From assembly GCA_042408445.1 (NCBI GenBank), contig JBHORC010000004.1:1-64000 (forward strand): DNA of 64,000 bases, in the 5' to 3' direction. The position numbers and the translations under genes are program-made. The stretch's first letter is position 1. The number at the start of each line of letters is the position of its first letter. Below, piece after piece: positions 33,001 to 40,514 of this stretch. The notes below the pieces were generated by a model that did not search any database, had not been told where the DNA came from, and worked only from the letters and a program-made list of their open reading frames with translations. This stretch comes from CF-46 sp042408445 (GTDB taxonomy: Bacteria > Chloroflexota > Limnocylindria > Limnocylindrales > CSP1-4).

Positions 33001-33608
33001 CGCTCCTCGAAGCGCGCCTTCGCCGATCGGTAGAACGCCGCGAAGTCCGCGAGCCGCAGCGTGTGCGTGGCCGAGTCGCCGGTGACGACGTGGACGTGCT
33101 CCGGGACGCGGCCCTGGAGGGTCGCCAGCCGCTCCGAATACACGCATACCTGGAGGAGGGCCGCGCCCTTGACGGAGCGGGCGAGCTTCGTGTCGGCGAC
33201 CTCGTAATGCCAGTCGCCGAGCCCCGACTCGCCCTCGACGCGGAGCAGGAAATCCGCGTGGCCGCGCCACCGACCGTCGAAGAACGTCGCCTGGTAGATG
33301 ACGTCGACGCCTCGTCGCATCGCATCGACCGTCTCTGCCTCGGCGGTTCGAAGGTCCTCCGGCGATCGGAGGTCTGCCTTGGCGATCTCGTGGATCCTCT
33401 TGCCCTCGGCCCGCAGCCGCTCCAGATACGCGAGCTCGTGGGCGTCGCCGCGCTCCTGGAGGAGGACGACCTCCGGATCCAGCCGCTGCGGCGGACGCTC
33501 CCAGAGCCCGTCCAGACGCCCCATCTCGAGCGTCGTCAGGTGCGTGCACTCCAGGAATCCGACGAGATCCGTGGCGCTGACGACGACCGATTCGCCGATT
33601 CCCTGCAC
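30051..33608 (-). CDS. TM0106-type RecB-like nuclease fused to SF1 DNA helicase
   Basis: An 1185-aa three-part DNA enzyme. The N-terminal PD-(D/E)xK nuclease (about 1-250) has RGHADFLL, YEVADTK and QVCVYSE. Four cysteines, one in LECTH and three in HCRVCVWFPVC, are placed as in Cas4/Dna2 iron-sulfur nucleases. The middle (about 320-510) is an RNase H-fold exonuclease (VFFDIEADPW, YHYAGYEAGAIKRL, YNRDDCVSTW). The C-terminal SF1 helicase has QGPPGTGKTWTG (about 768), VDEAGQMSLANA (about 883), LLGDPNQLPM, VDKFQGQEAPIAIY and NVAVSRAM. Relatives resemble Dna2 and act in repair or processing of DNA or RNA ends. GTG 33608 has TAAGGT 6 nt upstream. Confidence 0.9.
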   Translation of the reverse strand: MQGIGESVVVSATDLVGFLECTHLTTLEMGRLDGLWERPPQRLDPEVVLLQERGDAHELAYLERLRAEGKRIHEIAKADLRSPEDLRTAEAETVDAMRRGVDVIYQATFFDGRWRGHADFLLRVEGESGLGDWHYEVADTKLARSVKGAALLQVCVYSERLATLQGRVPEHVHVVTGDSATHTLRLADFAAFYRSAKARFEERVFGGPLESTPVTYPEPVNHCRVCVWFPVCMDRRRADDHLSLVAGMSRAATERLEEAGLPTRRLLATLPPEAAVADLNPRTLERLRNQARVQVAGEDEQRLLCELIEPVAGEPGRGLALLPEPSASDVFFDIEADPWIEDGGLEYLLGVVTIDTGEAVYTPIWGHDRAGEKAAFEAFVDLVIERLERDPTMHVYHYAGYEAGAIKRLMQRHATRIDEVDRLLRGGVLIDLFNVVRQGVRASVESYSIKKIEKFYLPKREGPVTEAGFSVVAYETWLRDRDQQHLADLADYNRDDCVSTWLLRNWLEDRRDEAIGRGWPMERPSISDGLPSEAQTAQQAETARRVEALTIDVPADRTRATDEQRERWLLAQLLDWHGRDAKPEWWNFYRLNELGIDELIDSNEGLGGLEFDGDVEARGKGGWVRRYTFTPQDHRIRVGRNAIEPDAEQGLDAGEVVAIDDVAGTIDLFRTASKLDRHPAALIPGKPIQVDVLRDAIRRVADDVIERGMDPPDEDRRFRAARDLVRRTTPRLASLDGAPARDPLRLPDEDLLRAATRLALDLEHGVLPVQGPPGTGKTWTGARMIAALVAAGRRVGITAQSHKAITNLLDATAEAFAERGLPFAAIQKSDGEAASTRSGNRATDDNGEVARELAAGSVSIAAGTAWLWARAEMLESVDVLFVDEAGQMSLANAVAISGAASSLVLLGDPNQLPMVSQGIHPEGAGTAALEHLVGDALTVPPERGLFLPTTYRLHPDVNGFISEIFYDGRLAADPATSRQRLDGDPAIGGTGIRWQPVVHVGDESASIAEAERVADAVEELLERTWTDRRGRRRPVGLDDILVVAPYNAQVAAIQASLQRRLHRPGRVGTVDKFQGQEAPIAIYSMAASSAEDAPRGMSFLYDGHRLNVAVSRAMGLAIVIASPELLLVAPHGPDEMRKANALCRLVEIAAEQDRAVAVERRDVRGSLPAEPEPAVARPVAMTLGL

Positions 33609-33614
33609 GACCGA

Positions 33615-33620
33615 ACCTTA
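33615..33620 (-). promoter_or_regulatory. Leaderless -10 box (TAAGGT)
   Basis: TAAGGT ends 6 nt before GTG 33608 of the nuclease-helicase gene. Confidence 0.55.
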
Positions 33621-33670
33621 GCCTCCGGCCGTGACAGCTCGCCTGTCACCACCGCGCCGGCGCACGAACC

Positions 33671-35047
33671 TCAGTCGTAGAGCGCCGCGACCGCCTCGTC
33701 GAACACGGCCGTGTGCCGATCCACGTCGGATGCCGTCGTCGCCGGACTCATCAGCGCCATGTTGTGGAACGGCGTCATCAGGACGCCCCGGTTCATCGCC
33801 CAGAGGTGCAGGAACCGCTCGAGCGCCGCGTCGTGGTGAGCGGCCTGCTCCGCGCCGGAACGGGGCGGCGTGGCAACGAAGTGGTACTCCGCCCGGGCAC
33901 CGAGGCGCGTCACGTGCCACGGCGCGCCGTGTCGCGCGATGACGTCGTTCGCACCGGCCTCCCATCGCTCGGCGAGTCCGATCATCCGCTCGAAGGCGTC
34001 GGCGGTGAGCACCTCGCCGAGGGTGGCGCGGATCGCCGCCATGCTCAGCGCATAGCCGGCGAGCGTCCCGCCGATCCCCCCGACGTCGGATCGATCCAGC
34101 GGGATCGTTCCGCGGATGCGTTCCGCGACCTGCTCGGTCATCCCGTACACGCCCGCGGGGATCCCGCCGCCGATCGTCTTGCCGATGACGAGGAAATCCG
34201 GTTCGAGACCGTCCCGCCCCGTCATCCCGCCGGGGCCGGCGCAGATCGTGTGGGTCTCGTCGACGATCAGCAGTGTGCCCGTCCGACGCGTCAGCTCGCG
34301 GACCGCGTCGAGATACCCGGGCTCCGGCAGGACGATTCCCACGTTCGTCAGCGCCGGCTCGATGAGCACGACGGCGACCTGCTCGTCCTCGAGCGCGCGA
34401 GCGAGGTCGTCGACGTCGTTGAAGGCGACGACGCGCGTGGTCAGAGCCGGATCGACCGGCGGCCCGATCGAGCCCTCGCTCTCGACGACGCGGCCGGTTT
34501 CGTCCCTCGTCGCGAAGGTCTCGTCCACCGAGCCGTGGTAGCAGTAGTCGTGCACGACGACCTTCGAGCGACCGGTCAGGTGGCGGGCCAGGCGGATCGC
34601 GAACCGATTCGCGTCCGTTGCCGTCATCGTGAACTGCCACAGCGGCAGCCCGAAACGCCGAGCCAGCTCGGCGCCGGCCTCGATCGCGTCCTCGGTCGGG
34701 AGCATGTGGGTGATCCCGCGACGGAGCTGCCGTTCGACGGCTGCCACGGTCGGCGCGGGGCTGTGACCGGCCATCGCCCCGGTGTCGCCGAGGCAGAGGT
34801 CGACGTAGTCGTGGCCGTCGACGCAGGTGAGATGCGCGCCCTCGGCACGGTCGACGAACAGTGGGAAGGTGCCCGCCCAGCGGACCATCCAGTTCATCGG
34901 GACGCCATCGACCAGCGACGCCCGTGCCTGCTCGTGGAGCTTGCCGGACCGCGGATGGGACCGGGCGAAGCGTTCGAGCTCGGCGGACATCAGCCGGCCG
35001 AGGCGATCTCGATCGACGGTCGAGGGGGCGGCGTCGGTCAGCGTCAT
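33671..35047 (-). CDS. Glutamate-1-semialdehyde aminotransferase-like PLP enzyme
   Basis: A 458-aa class III aminotransferase related to HemL. PLP contacts are in DYCYHGSVDETFA and LLIVDETHTICAGPGGM; the Schiff-base Lys is in FLVIGKTIGGGIPAGVYG. The early block DLCLGDTGAMAGHSPAP and TEDAIEAGAELARRFG matches the GSA-like subfamily, which also includes beta-amino acid and aminosugar transaminases. With no heme genes nearby, a catabolic transaminase is more likely than heme synthesis. ATG 35047 has GATCCT 7 nt upstream and no Shine-Dalgarno. Confidence 0.87.
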   Translation of the reverse strand: MTLTDAAPSTVDRDRLGRLMSAELERFARSHPRSGKLHEQARASLVDGVPMNWMVRWAGTFPLFVDRAEGAHLTCVDGHDYVDLCLGDTGAMAGHSPAPTVAAVERQLRRGITHMLPTEDAIEAGAELARRFGLPLWQFTMTATDANRFAIRLARHLTGRSKVVVHDYCYHGSVDETFATRDETGRVVESEGSIGPPVDPALTTRVVAFNDVDDLARALEDEQVAVVLIEPALTNVGIVLPEPGYLDAVRELTRRTGTLLIVDETHTICAGPGGMTGRDGLEPDFLVIGKTIGGGIPAGVYGMTEQVAERIRGTIPLDRSDVGGIGGTLAGYALSMAAIRATLGEVLTADAFERMIGLAERWEAGANDVIARHGAPWHVTRLGARAEYHFVATPPRSGAEQAAHHDAALERFLHLWAMNRGVLMTPFHNMALMSPATTASDVDRHTAVFDEAVAALYD

Positions 35048-35054
35048 TGCACCG

Positions 35055-35060
35055 AGGATC
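35055..35060 (-). promoter_or_regulatory. Leaderless -10-like box (GATCCT)
   Basis: GATCCT lies 7 nt before ATG 35047. It is the same GATCCT variant seen at 6592 and 35895. Confidence 0.4.
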
Positions 35061-35147
35061 GGTCAGTGGCGCACGGCCGACCGGACCGATCCACGGGACG
35101 CGACGCCGACACGGAGCCCGCCCTCACCGACACGCCGCCACGCGACG

Positions 35148-35287
35148 GCGTTCGTCGCGCATGCGTGCGTCAGCGCAAGGCGCGGCAGAGCACGGAAGCG
35201 AGCGCACCTCAAGGTGCGTGAGCGCCGCGCGCAGGCCGCAACGCGGCGATGGCGCGCTCAGGCGGGACCGTCAGTGAACCCGCAACT
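35148..35287 (+). repeat. Intergenic 140-bp repeat, copy A
   Basis: First of two tandem units with an exact 140-bp period: TTCGTCGCG recurs at 35151 and 35291, and TCAGTGAACCCGC at 35271 and 35411. Its centre is the hairpin CGCACCT-CA-AGGTGCG (35213-35228) flanked by GAGCG and TGAGCG. It lies between the leftward aminotransferase and the zinc-ribbon gene. Related copies occur at 39928-40290 and 53871-54002 in reverse orientation. Confidence 0.85.
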
Positions 35288-35427
35288 GCGTTCGTCGCGG
35301 ATGGGTGCGCCAGTGCAAGGCGGAGCCGAGCACCGGAGTGAGCGGGCTTGAAGGCCCGTGAGCGAGGAGCACAGGCTCCAACGCGGCGATGGCGCGCCCA
35401 GGCGCGACCGTCAGTGAACCCGCCGCT
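35288..35427 (+). repeat. Intergenic 140-bp repeat, copy B
   Basis: Second tandem unit, nearly identical to the copy at 53871. Its central hairpin is CGGGCTT-GA-AGGCCCG (35343-35358). Relative to copy A, two base pairs have changed on both arms while pairing is kept. Its last 17 bases overlap the stop-codon end of the leftward zinc-ribbon gene. Confidence 0.85.
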
Positions 35428-35551
35428 GAAACCCGCAGACGGGGCAGGTGGCGAGGCGCGTCCTGGCGTCGACTTCGAGAAAGCTGGTGCAGCCGTTCGT
35501 GCTGCAGTAGGGACGGCCGGCCGACTGGGTCCGGCGCCGAAGGCGCCGCAT
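35411..35551 (-). CDS. Tiny zinc-ribbon protein
   Basis: A 46-aa protein: a basic start (MRRLRRRTQSAGRPY) followed by a compact metal site, CSTNGC, then 15 residues, then CPVC, ending GFQRRVH. Two cysteine pairs plus a C-terminal His indicate one structural zinc. No function is known. The frame is open upstream to ATG 35602 and beyond, so the start is uncertain; ATG 35551 is the minimal choice. The stop codon lies inside intergenic repeat B, so the gene's 3' end is built from repeat DNA. Treat as probable, not certain. Confidence 0.45.
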   Translation of the reverse strand: MRRLRRRTQSAGRPYCSTNGCTSFLEVDARTRLATCPVCGFQRRVH

Positions 35552-35894
35552 CGCAACGGATCGACCCGCCACCCCGGTGGAGGTGGTTCGAGACATCATG
35601 GGATTGGTTTGTTCTTCCTTCCGGCTCGCGTGCCGCGGGCGCACTCGGCGCTCCATCACGGCACTGCGGCCTGACGTGTCCGCTCACGGACGGCTCGGTT
35701 GTCGGAGCCGGAGCGGTGTGGTTCCTGGCCCGGGCGTCAGGGGAGCGGGTTGGGCTCCGACCGTACGACGCCACGAGGGCTGCGGGGACAATCATGCCCG
35801 CTCCGCCGGCCCCGGTCAACCCGTCGACCGAAACTGTCGCCTCCCGGCAAGGTGCGTGCCGGACCGGGCAATGCTCCGGCGAACGGTTGTCGCT

Positions 35895-35900
35895 GATCCT
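35895..35900 (+). promoter_or_regulatory. Leaderless -10-like box (GATCCT)
   Basis: GATCCT ends 6 nt before ATG 35907 of the universal-stress-like gene. No Shine-Dalgarno is present. Confidence 0.4.
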
Positions 35901-35906
35901 CGGTCC

Positions 35907-36383
35907 ATGGAACAGCCCACCCTGCGCCCATCCGCCATCGTCGCCGTCACCGGCGAGGAATCGGCCCGCGAGCCTGTCCTGAAGCGCGCCGCGTCGGTTG
36001 CCCGGACGGCCGGCTCCACGATCATCCTCTGGGATCGGGATGCTGCCGGCAGCATCCTCGAATCGCCGCTCCCGACCGGCTGGTCCGGTGACGGCGAGGA
36101 GGAGCAGTTCGGTGACCGGCTCGCGCCTGACGACCTGATCGCAGCCGGACGCGAGCCGCTCGCCCGACAGGTCGACCAGCTCCGGTCCGAGGGTCTCGAC
36201 GCCTGGGGCTGGCTGCCGGACAAGGCGGACGCCGAGCATCTCCGGTCGTATGCGGTGGAGCACCAGGCTGAGTTGGTCCTCGTGTCCGCGGTCGATCGCG
36301 ATCTGCTCGCCGATCTCCGCGACCTCGACGAGCGCGAGGAGTCGCGCCAGCGGCGCCTCAGGGTCGAGTCGGTCCCCGGCTGA
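35907..36383 (+). CDS. Universal stress protein-like, HUP-type fold
   Basis: A 158-aa cytosolic protein with the alternating strand/helix order of the UspA/HUP fold: AIVAVTGEESAREPVLKRAA, then TIILWDRDA, a helix rich in Arg/Gln, and AELVLVSAVDRDLLADLRDL. The ATP-binding GxxG(x9)G(S/T) signature of classic UspA is not visible, so it may be a non-ATP-binding type. It has a Glu/Asp-rich insertion after the second strand (GDGEEEQFGDRL). ATG 35907 is preceded by GATCCT at 6 nt. It lies alone between repeats A/B and the NEW3/ABC operon. Confidence 0.6.
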   Translation: MEQPTLRPSAIVAVTGEESAREPVLKRAASVARTAGSTIILWDRDAAGSILESPLPTGWSGDGEEEQFGDRLAPDDLIAAGREPLARQVDQLRSEGLDAWGWLPDKADAEHLRSYAVEHQAELVLVSAVDRDLLADLRDLDEREESRQRRLRVESVPG

Positions 36384-36534
36384 CGCCCAGGGAGCGCGCG
36401 GGGCAGCGCGGCGCCCCGTCCTGCCCGGTTTCGGTTGAGAAAGATCAACCTTCGTCGAATCGAACCGAAGTTGCGCCAAGCCCTGCTGGTTGGCAGACTC
36501 CCGCAGTCGAACCAACGACCGCAGGAGGGGTTCC

Positions 36535-37719
36535 TTGCCGATGTCCCGGATCGCGCGTGTGCGCCGCCCCGCGATCGCGCTTGCCGCCATCGCCATGTTC
36601 CTCGTCGGGCTCGCGCCGGCCGTCACCGCCGCCGACGCCCTCTCGCTGACCACGCCGTACCCGTCGATCTCGGTAGCGCCCGGATCGAGCTCGAGCTTCG
36701 ATCTCACGATCAGCTCCTCGACCGACGGAACCGTGGCCCTCGCCGTCGCGGGCACGCCGCAGGGCTGGACCGCGACCATCCATGGCGGCGGCTTCGTCGT
36801 CTCGGGCGTGACGGTCGCGAGCGGCAAGCCCGGCACGGCTCGGCTCGACGTCAAGGTTCCAGGCGACACGACCGTGACCTCCGGGAAGCTCACGGTCACC
36901 GCCCGCCACGGGTCGGATGAGGCCACGTTGCCGATCACCGTGAACGTCGACGCCCAGGTGGCCGGTGACATCACGCTGACGACGACGTCGCCGACGCTCA
37001 CCGGCGCGAACGATGCCAACTTCAGCTTCGATCTGACGCTGAACAACGGCTCGGCGCAGGACCAGACCGTATCCGCGAACGCCACTGGCCCGGCTGGCTG
37101 GACGATCGAGACGAAGCTTGCCCAGGCACAGGCCGCGAGCACGGTCGTCAAGGCCGGCAGCTCGACGACGATCACGGTCACCGCCACGCCGCCCGCCGAT
37201 GCTCCGGCCGGCCACTCCGACATCGCCGTCACGGCGACGGCCGGCGACAAGACGATCCCGGCGACGCTCGGCATCGACATCACCGGCTCGTTCAAGCTCT
37301 CGCTCGCGACGCCGAACCAGCTGGTCTCCGCCCACGGCGGCGCCGGCAGCGGAACGACGCAGCAGATCGACGTGAAGAACGACGGGACGGGCCCGCTGAC
37401 GAACGTCAAGATGTCGTCGACGCAACCGACGAACTGGAAGATCACGTTCGACCAGGACACGATCGCCCAGATCGCTCCCGGCGCGAAGCAGACCGTCACC
37501 GCGACGATCACGCCGGTCGGCGACGCGGTCACCGGCGACTACCAGATCACGATCAGCGCGAACGCACCGGGCGACAACGGGACCGGCGCGGCGAAGGGCG
37601 ATCTGAACATGACCTTCACCGTCGAGACGTCGCCGATCTGGCTCCTCGCCGGGATCGTCCTGATCATCGCGATCCTCGCCGGCCTGTTCTACGTCTTCCG
37701 GACCTACGGCCGGCGATGA
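36535..37719 (+). CDS. Exported NEW3-domain protein with C-terminal membrane anchor
   Basis: A 394-aa surface protein. The signal peptide (AIALAAIAMFLVGLAPAVTA) is followed by three Ig-like beta-sandwich repeats of the NEW3/NPCBM-associated type (about 50-155, 160-265 and 270-370), rich in Thr, each with a (G/N)W(T/K)(A/I) element. A single C-terminal membrane segment (WLLAGIVLIIAILAGLFYVF) and basic RTYGRR stop-transfer follow. TTG 36535 is preferred because AGGAGG lies 6 nt upstream; ATG 36541 is the alternative. Its stop overlaps the ABC ATPase start (ATGA), so it is part of a three-gene ABC operon and may be the exporter's extracytoplasmic partner. Confidence 0.82.
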   Translation: MPMSRIARVRRPAIALAAIAMFLVGLAPAVTAADALSLTTPYPSISVAPGSSSSFDLTISSSTDGTVALAVAGTPQGWTATIHGGGFVVSGVTVASGKPGTARLDVKVPGDTTVTSGKLTVTARHGSDEATLPITVNVDAQVAGDITLTTTSPTLTGANDANFSFDLTLNNGSAQDQTVSANATGPAGWTIETKLAQAQAASTVVKAGSSTTITVTATPPADAPAGHSDIAVTATAGDKTIPATLGIDITGSFKLSLATPNQLVSAHGGAGSGTTQQIDVKNDGTGPLTNVKMSSTQPTNWKITFDQDTIAQIAPGAKQTVTATITPVGDAVTGDYQITISANAPGDNGTGAAKGDLNMTFTVETSPIWLLAGIVLIIAILAGLFYVFRTYGRR

Positions 37720-38822
37720 CGGCACCGTCGACGCGGCCGGTCCGGAAGCGGATCGGTCGCAAGGGCGGCGCGCCCGAACGGGAACCGGGCGCCGTCCCCC
37801 GCCGGCCTCGCGGCGACGCTGACGAACGCCAGCGTGCGCCGATCCGGACCCGCGGGCTGACGAAGCGCTACGGCGACCTGGTCGCGGTCGACCATCTCGA
37901 TCTCGAGGTCCAGGCCGGCGAGATCTTCGGCTTGCTCGGCCAGAACGGTGCCGGGAAGACGACGACGATCCTCATGCTGCTCGGGCTCACCGAGCCGAGC
38001 GATGGCCAGGCCCGGGTCGTCGGGCTGGATCCGGCCCGTCGGCCGCTCGAGGTGAAGCGCCGGGTCGGCTACCTCCCCGACGCCGTCGGCTTCTACGGCG
38101 ACCTGAGCGGTCGCGAGAATCTTCGCTACACGGCCCGGCTCAACCGCATCCCGGACCGCGAGGGCGAGCCGGCGATCGACGAGGCGATCGAGCAGGTCGG
38201 GCTCACCGCTCGTGCCGATGACCGGACTGAGACCTACTCGCGCGGCATGCTCCAGCGGCTCGGCATCGCGGATGCCCTCGTCAAGGATCCCGACGTGCTG
38301 ATCCTCGACGAGCCGACGACCGCCATCGACCCGCTCGGCGTGACCGAGATCCTCGACCTCCTTCGTGCGCTCGTCCGCGAGCGGAACATGGCGATCCTCC
38401 TGTCGAGCCATCTCCTGAACCAGGTCCAGTCCGTGTGCGACCGGATCGGGATCTTTGCCGCCGGCCGCCTGATCGGCCAGGGAACGATGCGGGAGCTCGC
38501 GACGCGGTTCGGTGACGACATCGCCCACGTCGAGGCGGAGATCCAGCCACCGGCGGAGGGCGGCCGCGAGCGGGTTCGGGAGGTGCTGAGCGCGATTCCG
38601 GGCGTCGTGGAGACGACCGAGCCGCGTCGACCATCCGACCCGTGGGTGGTCGGCGTCCGGCCGGCGAGCGACGACACCCGCGTCCGTCGCCAGATCCTGG
38701 CGGCGGCTGCGTCGACCGGTCTGGACCTGACCGCGGTTCGGCCACTTGCCCCGTCGCTCGAGGAGATCTACCGGCGGGCGGTCGAACGAGCCGCCCATGG
38801 TCATGCGAGGGACGTCCGATGA
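37716..38822 (+). CDS. ABC transporter ATP-binding protein
   Basis: A 368-aa nucleotide-binding subunit of an ABC-2 system. A 45-residue basic N-terminal extension precedes IRTRGLTKRYGDLVAVDHL. Walker A is GQNGAGKT (about 77), Q-loop YLPDAVGFYGDLSG, signature YSRGM (in place of LSGGQ), Walker B VLILDEPTTAIDP, and H-loop LSSHLLNQVQ. The NosF/gliding-type subfamily often has YSxGM signatures. It overlaps both neighbours by 4 bp (ATGA at 37716 and 38819), showing tight translational coupling with the NEW3 protein and permease. Confidence 0.9.
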   Translation: MTAPSTRPVRKRIGRKGGAPEREPGAVPRRPRGDADERQRAPIRTRGLTKRYGDLVAVDHLDLEVQAGEIFGLLGQNGAGKTTTILMLLGLTEPSDGQARVVGLDPARRPLEVKRRVGYLPDAVGFYGDLSGRENLRYTARLNRIPDREGEPAIDEAIEQVGLTARADDRTETYSRGMLQRLGIADALVKDPDVLILDEPTTAIDPLGVTEILDLLRALVRERNMAILLSSHLLNQVQSVCDRIGIFAAGRLIGQGTMRELATRFGDDIAHVEAEIQPPAEGGRERVREVLSAIPGVVETTEPRRPSDPWVVGVRPASDDTRVRRQILAAAASTGLDLTAVRPLAPSLEEIYRRAVERAAHGHARDVR

Positions 38823-39925
38823 CGGCCGGCAGCGCACCGGTTCCGGGCAGCGCACCGCTCGAGTCGGTCGACGACCGCGGGGCGGGCGGCCGTGGCGGCG
38901 ACTCGCCGTCGCGCCGCGCTGACGGGGCGATTCCCTCGCGTCGCGAGCGCTCGTTGCCGCATGCCGGCTGGATGGTCGTCGCCGGCAAGGAGTTCGCGGA
39001 CCACCTCTGGTCGGCGCGCTTCGTCGTGCTCCTGATCGTGCTCGGGCTCGCGGCGTTGATCCCGATGTACTTCGCCGCGGACGCGATCCGGGCCGCCGCC
39101 TCACAGGTGACCGGCAGGTCGTCGATCTTCCTGTTCCTGTTCACCGTCGCGCCGCCGGTCGCCGACACCGGCGTCCAGATCCCTGGCGCCTGGTCGTTCG
39201 TGGCGATCGTGGGACCGCTGCTCGGGATCGCGTTCTCGTTCGATGCGGTCAACGGCGAGCGAGCCCGGGGAACGCTGCCGCGGCTGCTGTCCCAACCGAT
39301 CTATCGCGACGACGTGATCAACGGCAAGTTCGCGGCCGGCCTCGCGGTGATCGGCCTGGTCCTGACGTTCATCGTCGTGCTGATCGGCGCGTTCGGGATC
39401 ATCCGCCTCGGCATCGTCCCGAGCGCCGAGGAGCTGCTCCGGATCATCGCCTGGCTGCTGTTCACGTTCGTGTACATCGCGCTGTGGCTCGCGTTCGGGC
39501 TCCTGCTCTCGGTCCTCGTCCGGAGCGCCGCGACGTCCGCGCTGATCGCGTTCGGCGTGTGGCTTGTCGCGACGTTCTTCGGGGGCCTCATCACCCAGGT
39601 GATCGGCGGGTTCGTCGCGCCGCTGTCCGGCAATGCCGACGAATACCTGCACAACGCGGGGATCCAGCAGACGATCACGCGCCTGCTCCCGGACACGCTG
39701 TATCGCGAGGCGTCGGCGGCGATCCTCAGCCCGCAGGTCGCGTCGGTGACGACCCCGGCCACGATCGGCCAGTACGAGCAGCTCCAGCAGCGCATTCCGT
39801 CCCTGCAGTCGTTCGACCAGAGCCTGCTGCTCGTCTGGCCGCACCTCGTCACGATGGTGGCGATCACGGTTGCCTGCTTCGCGCTGGCGTATGTCCGATT
39901 CATGAGGCAGGAAGTCCGCGCGTAG
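38819..39925 (+). CDS. ABC-2 permease (NosY-like)
   Basis: A 368-aa membrane subunit of the operon. A 50-residue Gly/Arg-rich cytosolic N-terminus leads into AGWMVVAGKEFADHLWSARF. Six membrane segments follow (about 60-365), with the family's DAVNGERARGTLPRLLSQPIYR coupling helix and a large outer loop (about 265-325). Substrate unknown; NosY-type systems assist maturation or export of surface proteins, which fits the NEW3 partner. ATG 38819 overlaps the ATPase stop. Repeats D-F begin 2 bp after its stop. Confidence 0.88.
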   Translation: MTAGSAPVPGSAPLESVDDRGAGGRGGDSPSRRADGAIPSRRERSLPHAGWMVVAGKEFADHLWSARFVVLLIVLGLAALIPMYFAADAIRAAASQVTGRSSIFLFLFTVAPPVADTGVQIPGAWSFVAIVGPLLGIAFSFDAVNGERARGTLPRLLSQPIYRDDVINGKFAAGLAVIGLVLTFIVVLIGAFGIIRLGIVPSAEELLRIIAWLLFTFVYIALWLAFGLLLSVLVRSAATSALIAFGVWLVATFFGGLITQVIGGFVAPLSGNADEYLHNAGIQQTITRLLPDTLYREASAAILSPQVASVTTPATIGQYEQLQQRIPSLQSFDQSLLLVWPHLVTMVAITVACFALAYVRFMRQEVRA

Positions 39926-39927
39926 GG

Positions 39928-40065
39928 GCTGTCGCGGCGGACGCGCCAGGGATTCGTTGCCGGCTGCGGTCCTCGCTCACGCACCCTGAAGTGCGCTCGC
40001 TCCGCTTCTCGGCGGCGCCTTCCCAGCGCCGCCCATCCGCGACGAATGCAATCGCGAGCCGAACG
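39928..40065 (-). repeat. Intergenic repeat, copy D
   Basis: A 138-bp unit, reverse-oriented relative to copies A/B. It keeps the conserved TTCGTCGCGGATGG block (minus strand near 40031-40046) and the central GAGCGCACTTC...GTGCGTGAGCG hairpin, but the rest is diverged. It starts 2 bp after the ABC permease stop codon and may serve as its terminator. Confidence 0.75.
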
Positions 40066-40202
40066 GCTGTCGCGGCGGACGCGCCAGGGATTCGTTGCCG
40101 GCTGCGGTCCCCGCTCACGCACCTTCAGGTGCGCTCGCTCCGGTCCTCTCCGGCGCCTTTCCCCGGCACGCCCTCCGCGACGAATGCAATCGCGTGGTGG
40201 AA
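40066..40202 (-). repeat. Intergenic repeat, copy E
   Basis: Tandem partner of copy D with a 138-bp offset: GCTGTCGCGGCGGACGCGCC recurs at 39928 and 40066. It retains the CGCACCT-GA-AGGTGCG hairpin on the minus strand. Confidence 0.75.
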
Positions 40203-40290
40203 GCTGTCGCGGCTGGACGACAGTGGGTGCGTTGCCGGCTGCGATGCTCGCTGTCGCGGGCGGCGCGCCGCACGCCGCGAGCGGCTGCGG
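40203..40290 (-). repeat. Intergenic repeat, truncated copy F
   Basis: A third tandem start (GCTGTCGCGGC at 40203, then GCGTTGCCGGCTGCG). It loses similarity after about 90 bp, before the central hairpin. Confidence 0.5.
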
Positions 40291-40313
40291 GCTCATATGG
40301 CAGCCGTGACGCT

Positions 40314-40420
40314 CTTTGGCGCCTGCGGAGCGGCGAACGACCGTCCTCAGGGAGAATATTTGCCGCTGGGGGCTAACTCTCGCCCGAACCAGGGGGATGC
40401 GGGCGTCGCGGCCGCCAAAG
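40314..40420. ncRNA. Possible structured RNA (three-way junction)
   Basis: Intergenic DNA that folds with a perfect 8-bp closing stem, CTTTGGCG (40314-40321) with CGCCAAAG (40413-40420). Inside are AGCGGC/GCCGCT (40329-40334 with 40362-40367) and CGCCCG/CGGGCG (40381-40386 with 40400-40405). The loops include an AT-rich pocket (AGAATATTTG) unusual for this genome. No gene is seen between 40291 and 40502. The downstream gene has its own leaderless box, so this would be a separate transcript rather than a leader. No known riboswitch class matches well by eye. Confidence 0.3.
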
Positions 40421-40502
40421 GCGACCGACGCTGTCAAATGAGTCTCCCGAGCGTGGACGGGTGGGCGGGACGGGCCCCTGCCGACTCTTGGCGGCGCGGT
40501 GC

Positions 40503-40508
40503 TACCGT
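40503..40508 (+). promoter_or_regulatory. Leaderless -10 box (TACCGT)
   Basis: TACCGT ends 6 nt before ATG 40515. No Shine-Dalgarno is present. Confidence 0.55.
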
Positions 40509-40514
40509 GCGCGC

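Noticed and set aside
29988..33680. A 1230-codon open frame on the plus strand
   Set aside because: It lies fully antisense to the nuclease-helicase gene, whose motifs are intact. The composition (Arg/Leu/Asp-rich, no domain) is that of a GC-rich antisense shadow.
35151..35424. Reading the 140-bp repeats as coding repeats of a protein
   Set aside because: Short peptides such as ERAHLKVRERG recur only because the DNA repeats. Frames are not preserved between copies and there are no starts or ribosome sites.
36434..36449. GTTGA-N6-TCAAC dyad upstream of the NEW3 operon as a regulator site
   Set aside because: Only 5-6 bp arms and no associated regulator; too weak to call.
40358..40400. GCTAACTCTCG similar to the 3' core of c-di-AMP (ydaO) riboswitches
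   Set aside because: The remaining conserved ydaO blocks and their order are missing, and the downstream gene appears leaderless. Kept only as an unassigned structured RNA candidate.
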